This document shows, in pieces, positions 16,177 to 25,745 of a DNA stretch of 64,000 bases. The position numbers and the translations under genes are program-made. This stretch comes from Rhizobium sp. NXC14 (lineage in GTDB: Bacteria; Pseudomonadota; Alphaproteobacteria; Rhizobiales; Rhizobiaceae): contig NZ_CP021030.1 of assembly GCF_002117485.1 (NCBI RefSeq), positions 437,001 to 501,000 of the forward strand. Reading direction: 5' to 3'. The first letter of the stretch is position 1. Every line of letters begins with the position of its first letter. The notes beneath the pieces are model-generated. The model worked only from the letters and a program-made list of their open reading frames with translations. It did no database searches and had not been told where the DNA came from.

Positions 16177-17704
16177 TCAAAGCTCCGCCTCGCGCAGCAG
16201 CTCGTTCAGGCGGACTGCCCATTCCCTGTTGCCATCTCTGAACGGACCGAGTGCATCGCCGGCTGGTTCGGGAAGATCGCTTGCCGCGGCGGCAAAGCGG
16301 TGCGCCCGCTGGTGATCGCCCGCAGCCCGGTGGCAGCACGCCTGAATGCGCAGCAGCGCCGGCCAGTCGGGCCGTGCCTTCAGCGCCGTGCGCCCGGTCT
16401 CGAGCGCGCCTTCGACGTCGCCGGAACCGTGCGAGCATCAGCAGGCTGAACCAGACGCCGTTCTGCGGATCGTGCGGGTTGAGTTCGAGGCCGTGCGCCA
16501 GGGGCTTCAGTGCGCCGGCCGCATCGCCGCAAAACAGTCGGGCCATGCCGAGGACGAGATGCCCCAGGGCGAAGCTCGAACCGAGTTCGATCGCCCGTTC
16601 CGCCGCCAGGATCGCCTGCTCGGGGCGAGCCGTGTAAGCAGAGACGATCGCCAGCGCATAGTGCGAGTATGGATTTCGCGCGTCGAGATAGATGGCCCTT
16701 AGCGCCGCATCCAATCCTTCTTTGGCATCTTCCGCGGGGTTATCAGTCCAGCCGTAGGCGATCAGGCCGGCATTCACCCGCGCCCGCCAGATCTGCGCTT
16801 CTGGAAGCATCGGGTCGAGCCCCGCCGCGTCGCGGAAGAAACGGCGTGCGAGAAGGTGGGTGGGCTGCGTAACCTTGTGAAAATAAAACGTGCCTTGCCG
16901 CACCAGATCCCAGGCCGTGATGTTGCCGGTGTGGGGCGCAACCGGAAGCCCATGGCGCAGCAGCAGCTCGGGTTCGATCGCCGCTGCAATCCGCTCGGCG
17001 ATGGCGTCCTGCACCGCAAAGAGTTCGGCCAGCTGAAGATCGTAATGTTCGGACCAGATCGTGGCGCCTTTCGCGGTCTCGGCGAGGTGCACCGATATCC
17101 GGATCCGATTGCCGCTCTGGCGGATGGCCCCATCGACCAGGAAATCGACGCCGAGGTCGCGCGCGATAGCCTGCGGATCCTTCGAGTCATTCCTCCTGCT
17201 GAAACTCGCCCCCCGTGAAGCGACGCGGAACCATCTGAACCGGGCAAGCGCCATGATCAGGTCGTCGGCGACCCCGTCGGCGAGATATTGTCTTTCGGCA
17301 TCGCCGCCGAGATTTTCGAACGGCAGCACGGCAATCCCCGGGATCGGGCTGCTCTCGGCATGCCGGCCGCTATCGGCTTCGTCGGTGCGGCTCTCCACCT
17401 CACCGGAAAATCTGTAGCCGACCCGTGGGACCGTGACGATCCATTCGCTGCCGTCCGATGCGGGTCCGAGCAGCTTGCGAAGGGCGGCAATCTGAACGGA
17501 AAGATTGCTTTCCTCGACGGCCAATCCCGGCCAAACGGCGTCCATCAGGGCGGATTTCGAGACCACACCTCCCTGTGCCGAAAGCAGTGCCGCGAGCAGC
17601 GAAGCGCCGCGGGCGCCGATGGCGACAGGCCTGTTGTCGCGGAGCAGACATCCGTTCTCGGCAATGAACCTGAGGTGGCCGAATGCAAGGGGCTGCGTCT
17701 TCAT
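16177..17704 (-). pseudogene. Winged-helix/TPR transcriptional regulator, frameshifted near its C-terminus
   Basis: The N-terminus (residues 1-100) is an OmpR/CadC-type winged helix (ALMDAVWPGLAVEESNLSVQ, VPRVGYRFSG). It is followed by a TolB-like segment (IAVLPFENLGGDAERQYLAD) and TPR-like helical repeats (LGHLVLGMARLFCGDAAGAL, LNPHDPQNGVWFSLLMLAR). The frame after LMLAR becomes an Arg-rich nonsense tail. Shifting by one base at about 16431-16436 restores HGSGDVEGALETGRTALKAR and runs to a stop at 16177. The break removes about 84 residues, so this is either a recent pseudogene or a sequencing error. The ATG at 17704 begins directly before the winged helix. Target genes are unknown; the cupin gene diverges from it. 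Confidence 0.75.
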
Positions 17705-17820
17705 GGCCGCAATAATACGCCGATTTCGCAGTTTTTCGGAATTTTTCGGCCCCGCTTCAGGACTTGCGCCGGCTCGGCGCGCAGAGTGGTTCCATTGCAG
17801 CGGTAAAAATGGTGAGAGCG

Positions 17821-18255
17821 ATGACGAACCAGGCAACGCAACCGAAGAAATTCGAACCATTCCTTGCGAGCGTCGTCCGCGCCGGCGGCAGCCATGTCGC
17901 CAGGCAGGGATCGGTCTATCGCTCCGGTGTCTCGGCCGAAAGCGCCGGATCAACCATGCTGTGGCTCGGGACGATTTCGCTGCCCGCGGGGCGGCGAACC
18001 GGCGCCCACCGCCATGAGGGACACGAGACGGCGCTTTTGATGATCGCCGGTCGGGAGATCGAGATCTGGTCGGGAGCAGCGCTAGAACGGTGCGAAACGG
18101 TTCGCCCCGGCGATTACCTGTTCATCCCGGCCGGCGTTCCGCATGTCGCCGTCAACCGCAGCAGCGAGGATGCCGAATTCCTCGGCGCTCGCAACGACCC
18201 CGCAGCCAATGAGAGCGTCGTTCTCATGCCGGAGCTCGACGCGATCGTACCCTGA
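17821..18255 (+). CDS. Cupin domain protein
   Basis: About 145 residues. The double cupin motif is visible: GAHRHEGHETALLMIAGREI (motif 1, His and Glu metal ligands) and PGDYLFIPAGVPHVAVN (motif 2, with the last His). It should bind a metal in a small β-barrel; the substrate is unknown. It diverges from the winged-helix/TPR regulator, which may control it. It is followed 93 bp later by a RidA-like gene on the same strand. The ribosome site is weak (GAGAG), so the upstream in-frame ATG at 17809 is possible. Confidence 0.8.
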   Translation: MTNQATQPKKFEPFLASVVRAGGSHVARQGSVYRSGVSAESAGSTMLWLGTISLPAGRRTGAHRHEGHETALLMIAGREIEIWSGAALERCETVRPGDYLFIPAGVPHVAVNRSSEDAEFLGARNDPAANESVVLMPELDAIVP

Positions 18256-18348
18256 TGCATGTCGCCCGGAACCGTGCAACGACTCCGGGGCGCAACACCA
18301 GCGCAGGCTTTTTGCGCGGCATGCTCCAACCACACCGGGAGGTGCATT

Positions 18349-18831
18349 ATGGCTATCATCGAACAACGTCTGGCCGAAATGGGTCTGGAATTGCCCGAGC
18401 CTTTGAGGGTTCGCGAGGGGCTGCGCTTGCCCTTCGCCTGGGTTCGCCTGCGCGGCAACCGTGCTTATATTTCCGGTCACGTCGCCTGCAACCGCGATGG
18501 AACACTGGCAAATCCCCTTGGCAAGGTGGGTGGCGAGGTTTCGCCGGAGGAGGGTTACGCGTCGGCGCGGCTCGTTGCGCTTGCCCATCTCGCCAGCCTC
18601 AAGCGGGCCGTCGGAGACCTCGATCGGGTCACGGCATGGCTGCGGGTCTTCGCCATGGTGAACGTTGCGCCGGGCTTCAATGAGACGCCGCTGGTCACCA
18701 ACGGTTATTCCGATCTGATCCTGGCGCTGTACGGGCCTGATGTCGGCGCCCATGCCCGCTCGTCCATCGGTATGGCCATCCCCTTGAATGCGCCGGTGAA
18801 CTGCGAAGCCGAAGTCGAAATCGACGGGTAA
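18349..18831 (+). CDS. RidA/YjgF/Rid family protein
   Basis: 160 residues. The Rid family pattern shows as NRAYISGHVACNRDGTLANP, then GYASARLVALAHLASLKRAV with LDRV, and a C-terminal SSIGMAIPLNAPVNCEAEVEI. Classic RidA proteins hydrolyse reactive enamine/imine intermediates using a conserved Arg; here the expected Arg position before SSIGM is occupied by HARSSIGMA, so the Arg is kept. This longer form belongs to a Rid subgroup whose role is less clear. GGAGGT lies before the ATG. Confidence 0.85.
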   Translation: MAIIEQRLAEMGLELPEPLRVREGLRLPFAWVRLRGNRAYISGHVACNRDGTLANPLGKVGGEVSPEEGYASARLVALAHLASLKRAVGDLDRVTAWLRVFAMVNVAPGFNETPLVTNGYSDLILALYGPDVGAHARSSIGMAIPLNAPVNCEAEVEIDG

Positions 18832-18849
18832 CCGGAACGCACCGACCCT

Positions 18850-19323
18850 TTAGTAGACGAACGGATCGACGTCGCCCGGCTGCGCACCCGCCTCCTTCGG
18901 ATAGATCACGCCCTTGCGCAGGATGATATTGGCATAGAGCCTGGGCTCGCTGGTCTGAATCAGCGCATGGGCGGCCCGCACCCGGCCGTAGAAATCCTGC
19001 CCGACCAGCGGCACCACCTGGCGATGCGGCTCGTGGCGGGCGCAGCAGTCGATCATCTCCTCATGCACCGGATCGAGCTTGTCGCGCTCGGCCTTGACGG
19101 TCGAGCGGAAGATTGCTTCCGGCACGAAATCGTCGATCGGCATCACGCTGAGCACGGCGTTGAGCACCGGGATGAGATGGTGGCCGTCGAGCCTGATCAG
19201 CCGGCGCGCATCTTCGACGCCGGGATAATTGCCGTCGACGATGGCGATTTCGTCGCCATGGCCCATGGCCCGGAGTGTTGCGAGCAATTCCGGGCTCAAG
19301 AGCGGATCAAGTCCCTTCAGCAT
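18850..19323 (-). CDS. RbsD/FucU family sugar mutarotase
   Basis: 157 residues of the RbsD/FucU fold. Visible marks are the N-terminal MLKGLDPLLSPELLATLRAM, GHGDEIAIVDGNYP with the catalytic-region His and Asp, and C-terminal EPRLYANIILRKGVI. The family interconverts sugar anomers (ribose pyranase or fucose mutarotase). Its start overlaps the end of the ROK regulator gene by 17 bases, so the two are translated together. This suggests that it serves the sugar brought in by the adjacent frc transporter. Whether the substrate is fructose, ribose or fucose cannot be read from sequence. Confidence 0.88.
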   Translation of the reverse strand: MLKGLDPLLSPELLATLRAMGHGDEIAIVDGNYPGVEDARRLIRLDGHHLIPVLNAVLSVMPIDDFVPEAIFRSTVKAERDKLDPVHEEMIDCCARHEPHRQVVPLVGQDFYGRVRAAHALIQTSEPRLYANIILRKGVIYPKEAGAQPGDVDPFVY

Positions 19324-20554
19324 GGTCTACCTCCTTGAAGAGTACGTTCTGGTCGGTGAGATAGCGCGCAAAGATCGGTAGGCTGGCGCCGCCGATGGCG
19401 CGTGCCTGCGCGCCGACCGCGCCCTCGATGATTTCGGGCATGACAACGCCCTGCAGGTCGAGCTTGGCGGCTTCGTCGATCGTCGCCTGCACGATGCGGC
19501 TGCGCACCCAATGGGGAAAGCCGCCGTCGATGACGGCCGCGCTGAAATCGACGATCGAGGCGGCGGCGACGATCGCCTGGGCGAGCGCCTTGGCGCTGTC
19601 CTGGATCCACGCCTCCATCGGCTCGCCGAAATCCACCCAGTCGTCGGCGGAATACCACAGCGGTTCGGGATCGATGCCGCGCTCGCGCAGCATATTTTCC
19701 AAGACGAAGATCGAGGCGATTTCGAGCAGCTGCTTGGTCTCGCCGTTCCGGTCGCGCACGGGCAGCGGCCCGATGGCGCCCGCCGTGCCGGTACGGCCGG
19801 AAAAGATCGACGAATTCAGGACGATGCCGCCGCCGATGAAGGAACCGATGAAGAAATAGACGAAATCAGGATAGGAGGGGCCGACGCCGAAGACGAGTTC
19901 GGCGCCGCAGGCGCTGGTCGCATCGTTCTGCAGGAAAACGGGATGGGAGACGCGCGCGGCGATGTCGGACTGCAGGTCGACATCCCGCCAGACCTCCATG
20001 GCGCCCGGCGGCGCTCCCACCTCATCGGCCCAGTTCCAGAGTTCGAAAGGCGCGGCGATGCCGAGGCCGGCGACGCGGCCGCGCTGCCTTTCGTCGAGCT
20101 TGTCTTCGATCTCGCGGATGCCCGAGGTGACGAAGGCAAGGATTTCATGCGGCAGCGGATAGGCATAGGTCCGGTGCAGCTGCATCCGGATGCGGCCGAC
20201 GAAATCCATCAGCACCAGATCGGCGCTGCGCCGGCCGATCTTCAGGCCGAAGGAATAGACGGCGTCGGGATTGAGATGCATCGGGATCGATGGCTGGCCG
20301 ACCCGGCCGCGCACAGGCGCGCCGCGCGACAGCAGCCCTTCCTTTTCCAGCACCCGCATGATGACCGAGACGGTCTGGGCCGAAAGCCCGCTGCGGCGCG
20401 CGATATCGGCCTTCGACAACGCACCGTAGAGGCGCACCAGCGACAGCACGAGCCGCTCGTTATAGGCTCGCACCCTGACCTGGTTCGCACCGCCGGCCGG
20501 ATTTAGAATTGGCGGCGGGACCGGCGTGTGTTCCGGTCCTTCCAAAGACGACAT
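19307..20554 (-). CDS. frcR: ROK-family regulator of fructose uptake (FrcR)
   Basis: 415 residues. The N-terminal winged helix has SKADIARRSGLSAQTVSVIM. The sugar-kinase-like ROK domain follows, with LGIAAPFELWN, DATSACGAELVFG, FFIGSFIGGGIVLN and ASIVDFSAAVIDGG. The zinc-binding Cys cluster of true ROK kinases is absent, as expected for a regulator. It diverges from frcB, matching the frcR-frcBCAK arrangement known in Sinorhizobium. The start at 20554 has GGGAGG just upstream; a longer frame exists but its N-terminal extension looks non-coding. Confidence 0.88.
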   Translation of the reverse strand: MSSLEGPEHTPVPPPILNPAGGANQVRVRAYNERLVLSLVRLYGALSKADIARRSGLSAQTVSVIMRVLEKEGLLSRGAPVRGRVGQPSIPMHLNPDAVYSFGLKIGRRSADLVLMDFVGRIRMQLHRTYAYPLPHEILAFVTSGIREIEDKLDERQRGRVAGLGIAAPFELWNWADEVGAPPGAMEVWRDVDLQSDIAARVSHPVFLQNDATSACGAELVFGVGPSYPDFVYFFIGSFIGGGIVLNSSIFSGRTGTAGAIGPLPVRDRNGETKQLLEIASIFVLENMLRERGIDPEPLWYSADDWVDFGEPMEAWIQDSAKALAQAIVAAASIVDFSAAVIDGGFPHWVRSRIVQATIDEAAKLDLQGVVMPEIIEGAVGAQARAIGGASLPIFARYLTDQNVLFKEVDHAEGT

Positions 20555-20700
20555 GGCCGCTCCTCCCGAGCGTTCGCCTCCTGCATTTTCCCCATCAGAG
20601 ACGATTTCAGAAACCTGCAGCGGCTCAAAGCGGTAGGGCGTTCCCCTGCGCGCCGGAGACACGGCGCTGGACACCCTAATTCCATCGAGCATGCCACATC

Positions 20701-20713
20701 GAATTAATAATTC
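20701..20713. promoter_or_regulatory. Candidate FrcR operator
   Basis: A perfect dyad, GAATTA-A-TAATTC, lies in the AT-rich divergent region between frcR and frcB, 15 bases upstream of the frcB -35 box. AT-rich dyads are typical ROK targets; assignment to FrcR is by position only. Confidence 0.45.
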
Positions 20714-20728
20714 AATTGGATTTATTTA

Positions 20729-20757
20729 TTGACAAGGGGATTTCTTTCGCTCTTAAT
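20729..20757 (+). promoter_or_regulatory. Predicted σ70-type promoter of frcB
   Basis: TTGACA at 20729-20734 and CTTAAT at 20752-20757 are separated by 17 bases. This leaves a leader of about 105 bases before the frcB ATG. The rest of the 314-bp gap shows no other structure. Confidence 0.6.
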
Positions 20758-20868
20758 TGCCATCGTCAAGGACACCGACGGCTTTGGAGCGACAGCAACT
20801 GAGCGAAGTGTCATATTTTGAAAATTCCGGCCCGCAGGGGCGGCGCCGGCAAACTCTGGGAGGAGTTC

Positions 20869-21888
20869 ATGAAGAAATCAGTTCTCGCTTTTGGCGCGCT
20901 CGCGCTCGGTGTCGCTTTTTCTGCTCCGGCGATGGCGGCTGACGTTTCCGCCTGCCTCATCACCAAGACCGACACCAACCCCTTCTTCGTCAAGATGAAG
21001 GAAGGTGCGACGGCCAAGGCCAAGGAACTCGGCGTCTCGCTGAAGTCCTATGCCGGCAAGATCGACGGTGACAGCGAAAGCCAGGTCGCAGCGATCGAAA
21101 GCTGCATCGCCGACGGCGCAAAGGGTATTCTGCTGACGGCCTCCGATACCAAGGGCATCGTGCCGGCTGTCAAGAAGGCCCGCGACGCCGGCCTGCTGGT
21201 GATCGCGCTCGACACGCCGCTCGAGCCAGCCGATGCAGCCGACGCCACCTTCGCCACCGACAACCTGCTCGCCGGCAAACTGATCGGTCAGTGGGCCAAG
21301 GAAACGCTCGGCGACAAGGCCAAGGACGCCAAGGTCGGTTTCCTCGACCTGACGCCGTCGCAGCCGACGGTCGACGTTCTGCGCGACCAGGGCTTCATGA
21401 TGGGCTTCGGCATCGACCCGAAGAACCCGGACAAGATCGGCGACGAAGACGACAAGCGCATTGTCGGCCATGACGTGACGAACGGCAATGAAGAAGGCGG
21501 CCGCAAGGCCATGGAAAACCTTCTGCAGAAGGATCCGAGCATCAACGTCATCCACACGATCAACGAGCCGGCCGCTGTCGGCGCCTATCAGGCGCTGAAG
21601 GCCGTCGGCATGGAAAAGAACGTGCTGATCGTCTCGGTCGACGGCGGCTGCCCGGGCGTCAAGTCGGTCAAGGAAGGCGTCATCGGCGCCACCTCGCAGC
21701 AATATCCGCTGCTGATGGCGTCGCTCGGCATCGAGGCGATCAAGAAGTTCGCCGACTCGGGTGAAAAGCCGAAGCCGACCGAAGGCAAGTCCTTCTTCGA
21801 TACCGGCGTCTCGCTCGTCACCGACAAGCCGGTTCCCGGCCTCAAGTCGATCGACACCAAAGAAGGCACGGACAAGTGCTGGGGCTGA
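20869..21888 (+). CDS. frcB: Fructose ABC transporter, periplasmic binding protein (FrcB)
   Basis: 339 residues of the CUT2 (ribose-type) binding protein family. A signal peptide ([14 protein letters not shown]... ending at AMAA) directs it to the periplasm. Family marks are [20 protein letters not shown], a [20 protein letters not shown] region and [16 protein letters not shown]. It binds the sugar and hands it to FrcC/FrcA. Gene order and divergence from frcR match the Sinorhizobium frc locus, whose product takes up fructose and also mannose and ribose. GGGAGGAG is 5 bases before the ATG. A hairpin terminator after the stop probably keeps frcB mRNA in excess. Confidence 0.92.
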   Translation: MKKSVLAFGALALGVAFSAPAMAADVSACLITKTDTNPFFVKMKEGATAKAKELGVSLKSYAGKIDGDSESQVAAIESCIADGAKGILLTASDTKGIVPAVKKARDAGLLVIALDTPLEPADAADATFATDNLLAGKLIGQWAKETLGDKAKDAKVGFLDLTPSQPTVDVLRDQGFMMGFGIDPKNPDKIGDEDDKRIVGHDVTNGNEEGGRKAMENLLQKDPSINVIHTINEPAAVGAYQALKAVGMEKNVLIVSVDGGCPGVKSVKEGVIGATSQQYPLLMASLGIEAIKKFADSGEKPKPTEGKSFFDTGVSLVTDKPVPGLKSIDTKEGTDKCWG

Positions 21889-21911
21889 GCCCCGCTTGAT
21901 TGAAAGCGCAC

Positions 21912-21939
21912 CGGCCGGGGCTTGATCCCCGGCCGTTTT
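21912..21939 (+). terminator. Intercistronic hairpin terminator between frcB and frcC
   Basis: Nine-base arms CGGCCGGGG and CCCCGGCCG around CTTGAT are followed by TTTTA. It lies 24 bases after frcB and would partly end transcription, giving more binding protein than membrane parts. Confidence 0.8.
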
Positions 21940-22039
21940 AGACGGACGATGTGCCGTCGCCCACCGGCTAAGCAACGAACGGATCAACAGGGGTGACGGC
22001 CTCCGCGCGGGTTCGGCGCGCGGATGCGGAGGAGGAACC

Positions 22040-23104
22040 ATGACCGGAGCACAGGAATTCGAACGCGTCCTCGACGGCAGCGACAAGAACGTCGCCTCCT
22101 TCGAGCACCAGGGCGTCCCGCTGATCAAGCGCGCCCAGCACTTTCTGCACTCGACACCGGCCGCCGTGCCGCTGATCGTACTCGTACTGGCGATCATCAT
22201 CTTCGGAATAGCGCTCGGCGGGCGTTTCTTCTCGTCATACACATTGACGCTGATCCTGCAGCAGATCGCCATCGTCGGCATTCTCGGCGCCGCCCAGACG
22301 CTGGTCATCCTGACCGCCGGCATCGATCTGTCGATCGGCGTCATCATGGTGATCTCGGCCGTCATCATGGGCAATGTGGCCATCACCTACGGCATCCCGA
22401 CGCCGATCGCGGTGATTGGAGGCCTGCTGGTCGGCGGCCTGTGCGGACTGCTGAACGGCTTCCTCGTCGCCTTCATGAAGCTGCCGCCCTTTATCGTCAC
22501 GCTCGGCACCTGGAATATCGTCATGGCGACGAATTTCATCTATTCCGCCAATGAGACGATCCGCGACACCGATGTCGACGAACAGGCGCCGCTGCTGCAT
22601 CTTTTCGCCGCGAGCTTCAAGGTCGGCAGCGCCGTGCTCACCCTTGGCGTTATCGCCATGGTGCTGCTCGTCCTCCTGTTCTGGTACATCCTCAATCACA
22701 CCGCCTGGGGCCGGCATGTCTATGCGGTCGGCGACGATCCGGAAGCGGCGAAGCTCTCCGGTATCCAGACGAAGAGGGTGCTGCTCACCGTCTATACGCT
22801 GTCGGGCGTCATCGCCGCCTTCGCCGCCTGGGTGTCGATCGGCCGCAACGGCTCAATCTCCCCGTCCTCGGCGGTGACCGACTATAACCTGCAGGCGATC
22901 ACCGCGACCGTGATCGGCGGCATCTCGCTCTTCGGCGGCCGCGGTTCCATTCTCGGCACGCTGTTCGGGGCGATGATCGTCGGCGTTGTGTCGATGGGCC
23001 TGAACATGCTCGGCGCCGATCCGCAATGGAAAGTCCTCCTGACCGGCGTGCTGATCATTGCCGCCGTCGCCATCGATCAGTGGATCAGAAAGGTTTCGGT
23101 ATGA
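22040..23104 (+). CDS. frcC: Fructose ABC transporter permease (FrcC)
   Basis: 354 residues, mostly hydrophobic, with about eight to ten membrane segments. Ribose-type permease marks are AAQTLVILTAGIDLSIGVIM, LPPFIVTLGTWNI and GGISLFGGRGSILGTLFGA. It forms the inner-membrane channel for the sugar delivered by FrcB. GGAGGAACC precedes the ATG. Its stop overlaps the frcA start (ATGA), so frcC, frcA and frcK are translated as one coupled unit. Confidence 0.93.
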   Translation: MTGAQEFERVLDGSDKNVASFEHQGVPLIKRAQHFLHSTPAAVPLIVLVLAIIIFGIALGGRFFSSYTLTLILQQIAIVGILGAAQTLVILTAGIDLSIGVIMVISAVIMGNVAITYGIPTPIAVIGGLLVGGLCGLLNGFLVAFMKLPPFIVTLGTWNIVMATNFIYSANETIRDTDVDEQAPLLHLFAASFKVGSAVLTLGVIAMVLLVLLFWYILNHTAWGRHVYAVGDDPEAAKLSGIQTKRVLLTVYTLSGVIAAFAAWVSIGRNGSISPSSAVTDYNLQAITATVIGGISLFGGRGSILGTLFGAMIVGVVSMGLNMLGADPQWKVLLTGVLIIAAVAIDQWIRKVSV

Positions 23105-23889
23105 CCATGGCTGTCGAACCCATTCTCACCGCCCGCGGCCTCGTCAAGCGTTACGGACGCGTGACCGCGCTCGACAATGCCGATTTCGACCTCTACCCGG
23201 GTGAAATCCTTGCCGTCATCGGCGATAACGGCGCCGGCAAGTCGTCGCTGATCAAGGCGATTTCAGGCGCGGTCACCCCCGACGAGGGCGTGATCACGCT
23301 CGAAGGGCGGCAGGTGCATTTCCGCTCGCCGATGGAGGCGCGCGAAGCCGGCATCGAAACCGTCTACCAGAACCTTGCTCTGTCGCCGGCGCTATCGATC
23401 GCCGACAACATGTTCCTCGGCCGCGAGATCCGCAAAAAAGGCCCGCTCGGCTCGCTCTTCCGCATGCTCGACCGTCCGGCCATGGAAAAGCTGGCGCGCA
23501 ACAAGCTGTCGGAACTCGGGCTGATGACCATCCAGAACATCAACCAGGCGGTGGAAACGCTGTCCGGCGGCCAGCGCCAGGGTGTCGCCGTCGCCCGCGC
23601 CGCAGCCTTCGGCTCGAAGGTCATCATCATGGACGAACCGACGGCCGCCCTCGGCGTCAAGGAAAGCCGGCGCGTGCTGGAACTGATCCTCGACGTGCGC
23701 GCCCGCGGCCTGCCGATTGTGCTGATCTCGCACAACATGCCGCATGTCTTCGAGGTCGCCGACCGGATCCATATCCACCGTCTCGGCCGTCGGCTGACGG
23801 TGATCAATCCGAAGGAATACACCATGTCCGACGCCGTCGCCTTCATGACCGGCGCCAAGGCGGTGCCGACGGAGCCCGTTGCGGCATGA
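23101..23889 (+). CDS. frcA: Fructose ABC transporter ATPase (FrcA)
   Basis: 262 residues, one ATPase domain only. Many ribose-type ATPases have two, so the active form is probably a homodimer. Walker A is GDNGAGKS (residues 41-48), the signature LSGGQRQGVAVARA, Walker B VIIMDEPTA, and the switch His is in LISHN. It powers uptake through FrcC. The start ATG overlaps the frcC stop, and its own stop overlaps the frcK start in the same way. Confidence 0.93.
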   Translation: MTMAVEPILTARGLVKRYGRVTALDNADFDLYPGEILAVIGDNGAGKSSLIKAISGAVTPDEGVITLEGRQVHFRSPMEAREAGIETVYQNLALSPALSIADNMFLGREIRKKGPLGSLFRMLDRPAMEKLARNKLSELGLMTIQNINQAVETLSGGQRQGVAVARAAAFGSKVIIMDEPTAALGVKESRRVLELILDVRARGLPIVLISHNMPHVFEVADRIHIHRLGRRLTVINPKEYTMSDAVAFMTGAKAVPTEPVAA

Positions 23890-24518
23890 GCCTGCGCATC
23901 GACGACATCGCCGGCGAGGTGCTTTCCCGCGCCGGCGATGCCAAACGTTTCCTGATTGCCGTCGCCGGGCCGCCGGGAGCGGGCAAGTCGACCATGGCCG
24001 ACAATCTGGCGGCGGCGCTGAAAGCCAAAGGCGAAAGCGCCGCAGTCCTGCCGATGGACGGCTTCCACATGGACAATGCCATCCTGATCGAACGCGGCCT
24101 CTTGGCGCGCAAGGGCATTCCGGAAACTTTCGATGTCAGAGGCTTCCTCGATATCATCCGCGCCGTGCGCCTGGCCGACCAGGAGGTTCTGGCGCCGGTC
24201 TTCGACCGCTCCCGCGAACTCGCCATCGCTTCCGCCAGACCAATCGATCCCGAGGACCGCTTCATCATCGTAGAGGGCAATTATCTGCTCTTCACACAGG
24301 GTAAATGGGCCGAACTCGACGGCATCTTCGATTTTTCGATCATGCTGGCGCCGCCGATCGAGGTTCTCGAAGAGCGGCTCTGGGCGCGCTGGCGCGGTTA
24401 CAATCTCAGCGAAGAAGCCGCCAGCGCCAAAGTCTACGGCAACGACCTGCCGAACGGCCGGCTGATCCTCGAAAACCGTCGCCCAGCCGACGTGACGCTG
24501 GAGATTGCGCTGGCGTGA
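23886..24518 (+). CDS. frcK: FrcK, P-loop kinase-like protein of the fructose operon
   Basis: 210 residues. Walker A GPPGAGKS lies at 28-35, followed by PMDGFHMDNAILIERGLLAR and VEGNYLLFTQGKW, as in the uridine kinase/pantothenate kinase-like group. In Sinorhizobium the last gene of frcBCAK has this form; it was named a kinase but its substrate was not firmly shown, and the dedicated fructokinase is a separate PfkB-type protein (here at 29422). It overlaps frcA by four bases. Confidence 0.88.
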   Translation: MSLRIDDIAGEVLSRAGDAKRFLIAVAGPPGAGKSTMADNLAAALKAKGESAAVLPMDGFHMDNAILIERGLLARKGIPETFDVRGFLDIIRAVRLADQEVLAPVFDRSRELAIASARPIDPEDRFIIVEGNYLLFTQGKWAELDGIFDFSIMLAPPIEVLEERLWARWRGYNLSEEAASAKVYGNDLPNGRLILENRRPADVTLEIALA

Positions 24519-24686
24519 CGCCGACGCGATTGTTCATTTGATGTATGATGCATGCCGCCCGGACGTATTGAACGGCTCCGGGATCAGGATTTGCATAAAG
24601 GGCGAAACGGCGTCGCATGAAGCCGGTTTGACCCGCCGCGCTTTAGTGCTATCGAGGCGGCAGACGCATCGCTTCGGAGGCCTGCC

Positions 24687-25727
24687 ATGCAATCGATCAC
24701 CATCCGCCGTCCCGACGACTGGCACCTGCATCTGCGCGACGGCGCCATGCTGGAAGGCGTGATCGCCGATACGAGCCGCACCTTCGCCCGCGCCATCATC
24801 ATGCCCAATCTGGTGCCGCCGGTCGTCACGCCAGCGGATGCGAAGGCCTATCGCGAGCGCATCCTCAAGGCGCTGCCGGACGGCCACCGTTTCCAGCCGC
24901 TGATGACGCTTTATCTCACCGAACATACCAGCCCCGACGATGTGGCGGAGGGTGCAAAGAACGGCCTCATCACCGCCGTCAAGCTTTATCCTGCCGGCGC
25001 CACCACCAATTCGCATGGCGGTGTGCGCGACATGGAGAAGGCGATGCCGGTACTCGAGCGCATGGCTGAGATCGGTCTGCCGCTCTGCGTCCATGGCGAG
25101 GTGACGACGCCCGACGTCGATATTTTCGATCGCGAGGCCGCCTTCATCGACACCGTGCTCGATCCGCTGCGCCGGCGCCTGCCGGAGCTGAAGGTGACGA
25201 TGGAGCATGTGACGACATCGGATGGCATCGATTACATCAAGGCGGCCAAATCAAATCTCGCCGGCTCGATCACCACCCACCACCTGATCATCAACCGCAA
25301 CGCCATCCTAGTCGGCGGCATCCGCCCGCATTATTACTGCCTGCCGGTCGCCAAGCGCGAGAACCACCGACTGGCGCTGCGCGCAGCCGCCGTAAGCGGC
25401 GATGCCCGCTTCTTCCTCGGCACCGATTCTGCCCCGCATGTCGATCCGCTGAAGGAATGCGCCTGCGGCTGCGCCGGCATCTACACCTCGATCAATACGA
25501 TGAGCTGCCTTGCGCATGTCTTCGAGGAGGAAGGCGCTCTCGACAGGCTTGAAGCTTTCGCCTCGCTGAACGGACCGGCATGGTATGGGCTGTCGCCGAA
25601 CGAGGAACGCATCACGCTTTCCAAGCAGGCAGAGCCGGTTCTATTTCCCGCTAAGATAGAAACCGGCGCCGGTCCGGTGACGGTTTTCGATCCTATGTTT
25701 CCTCTTCATTGGCAGGTGTTGGTCTAG
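24687..25727 (+). CDS. pyrC: Dihydroorotase, class II (PyrC)
   Basis: 346 residues, the usual length for the E. coli-type enzyme. It closes N-carbamoyl-aspartate to dihydroorotate in pyrimidine synthesis. Zinc ligands are visible: HLHLRDG near residues 12-18, the Lys (carbamylated in relatives) in TAVKLYPAG, His in CVHGEV and MEHVTT, and the catalytic Asp in LGTDSAPH. An EE-rich C-terminal half ends in FPLHWQVLV. It stands alone, with CGGAGG before the ATG; pyrE lies 3 kb downstream. Confidence 0.96.
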   Translation: MQSITIRRPDDWHLHLRDGAMLEGVIADTSRTFARAIIMPNLVPPVVTPADAKAYRERILKALPDGHRFQPLMTLYLTEHTSPDDVAEGAKNGLITAVKLYPAGATTNSHGGVRDMEKAMPVLERMAEIGLPLCVHGEVTTPDVDIFDREAAFIDTVLDPLRRRLPELKVTMEHVTTSDGIDYIKAAKSNLAGSITTHHLIINRNAILVGGIRPHYYCLPVAKRENHRLALRAAAVSGDARFFLGTDSAPHVDPLKECACGCAGIYTSINTMSCLAHVFEEEGALDRLEAFASLNGPAWYGLSPNEERITLSKQAEPVLFPAKIETGAGPVTVFDPMFPLHWQVLV

Positions 25728-25745
25728 GGACTCGCCTGCTGCGTT

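Noticed and set aside
24519..24686. A riboswitch or attenuator upstream of pyrC
   Set aside because: No strong alternative hairpins, leader peptide or T-run were found in the 168-bp gap.
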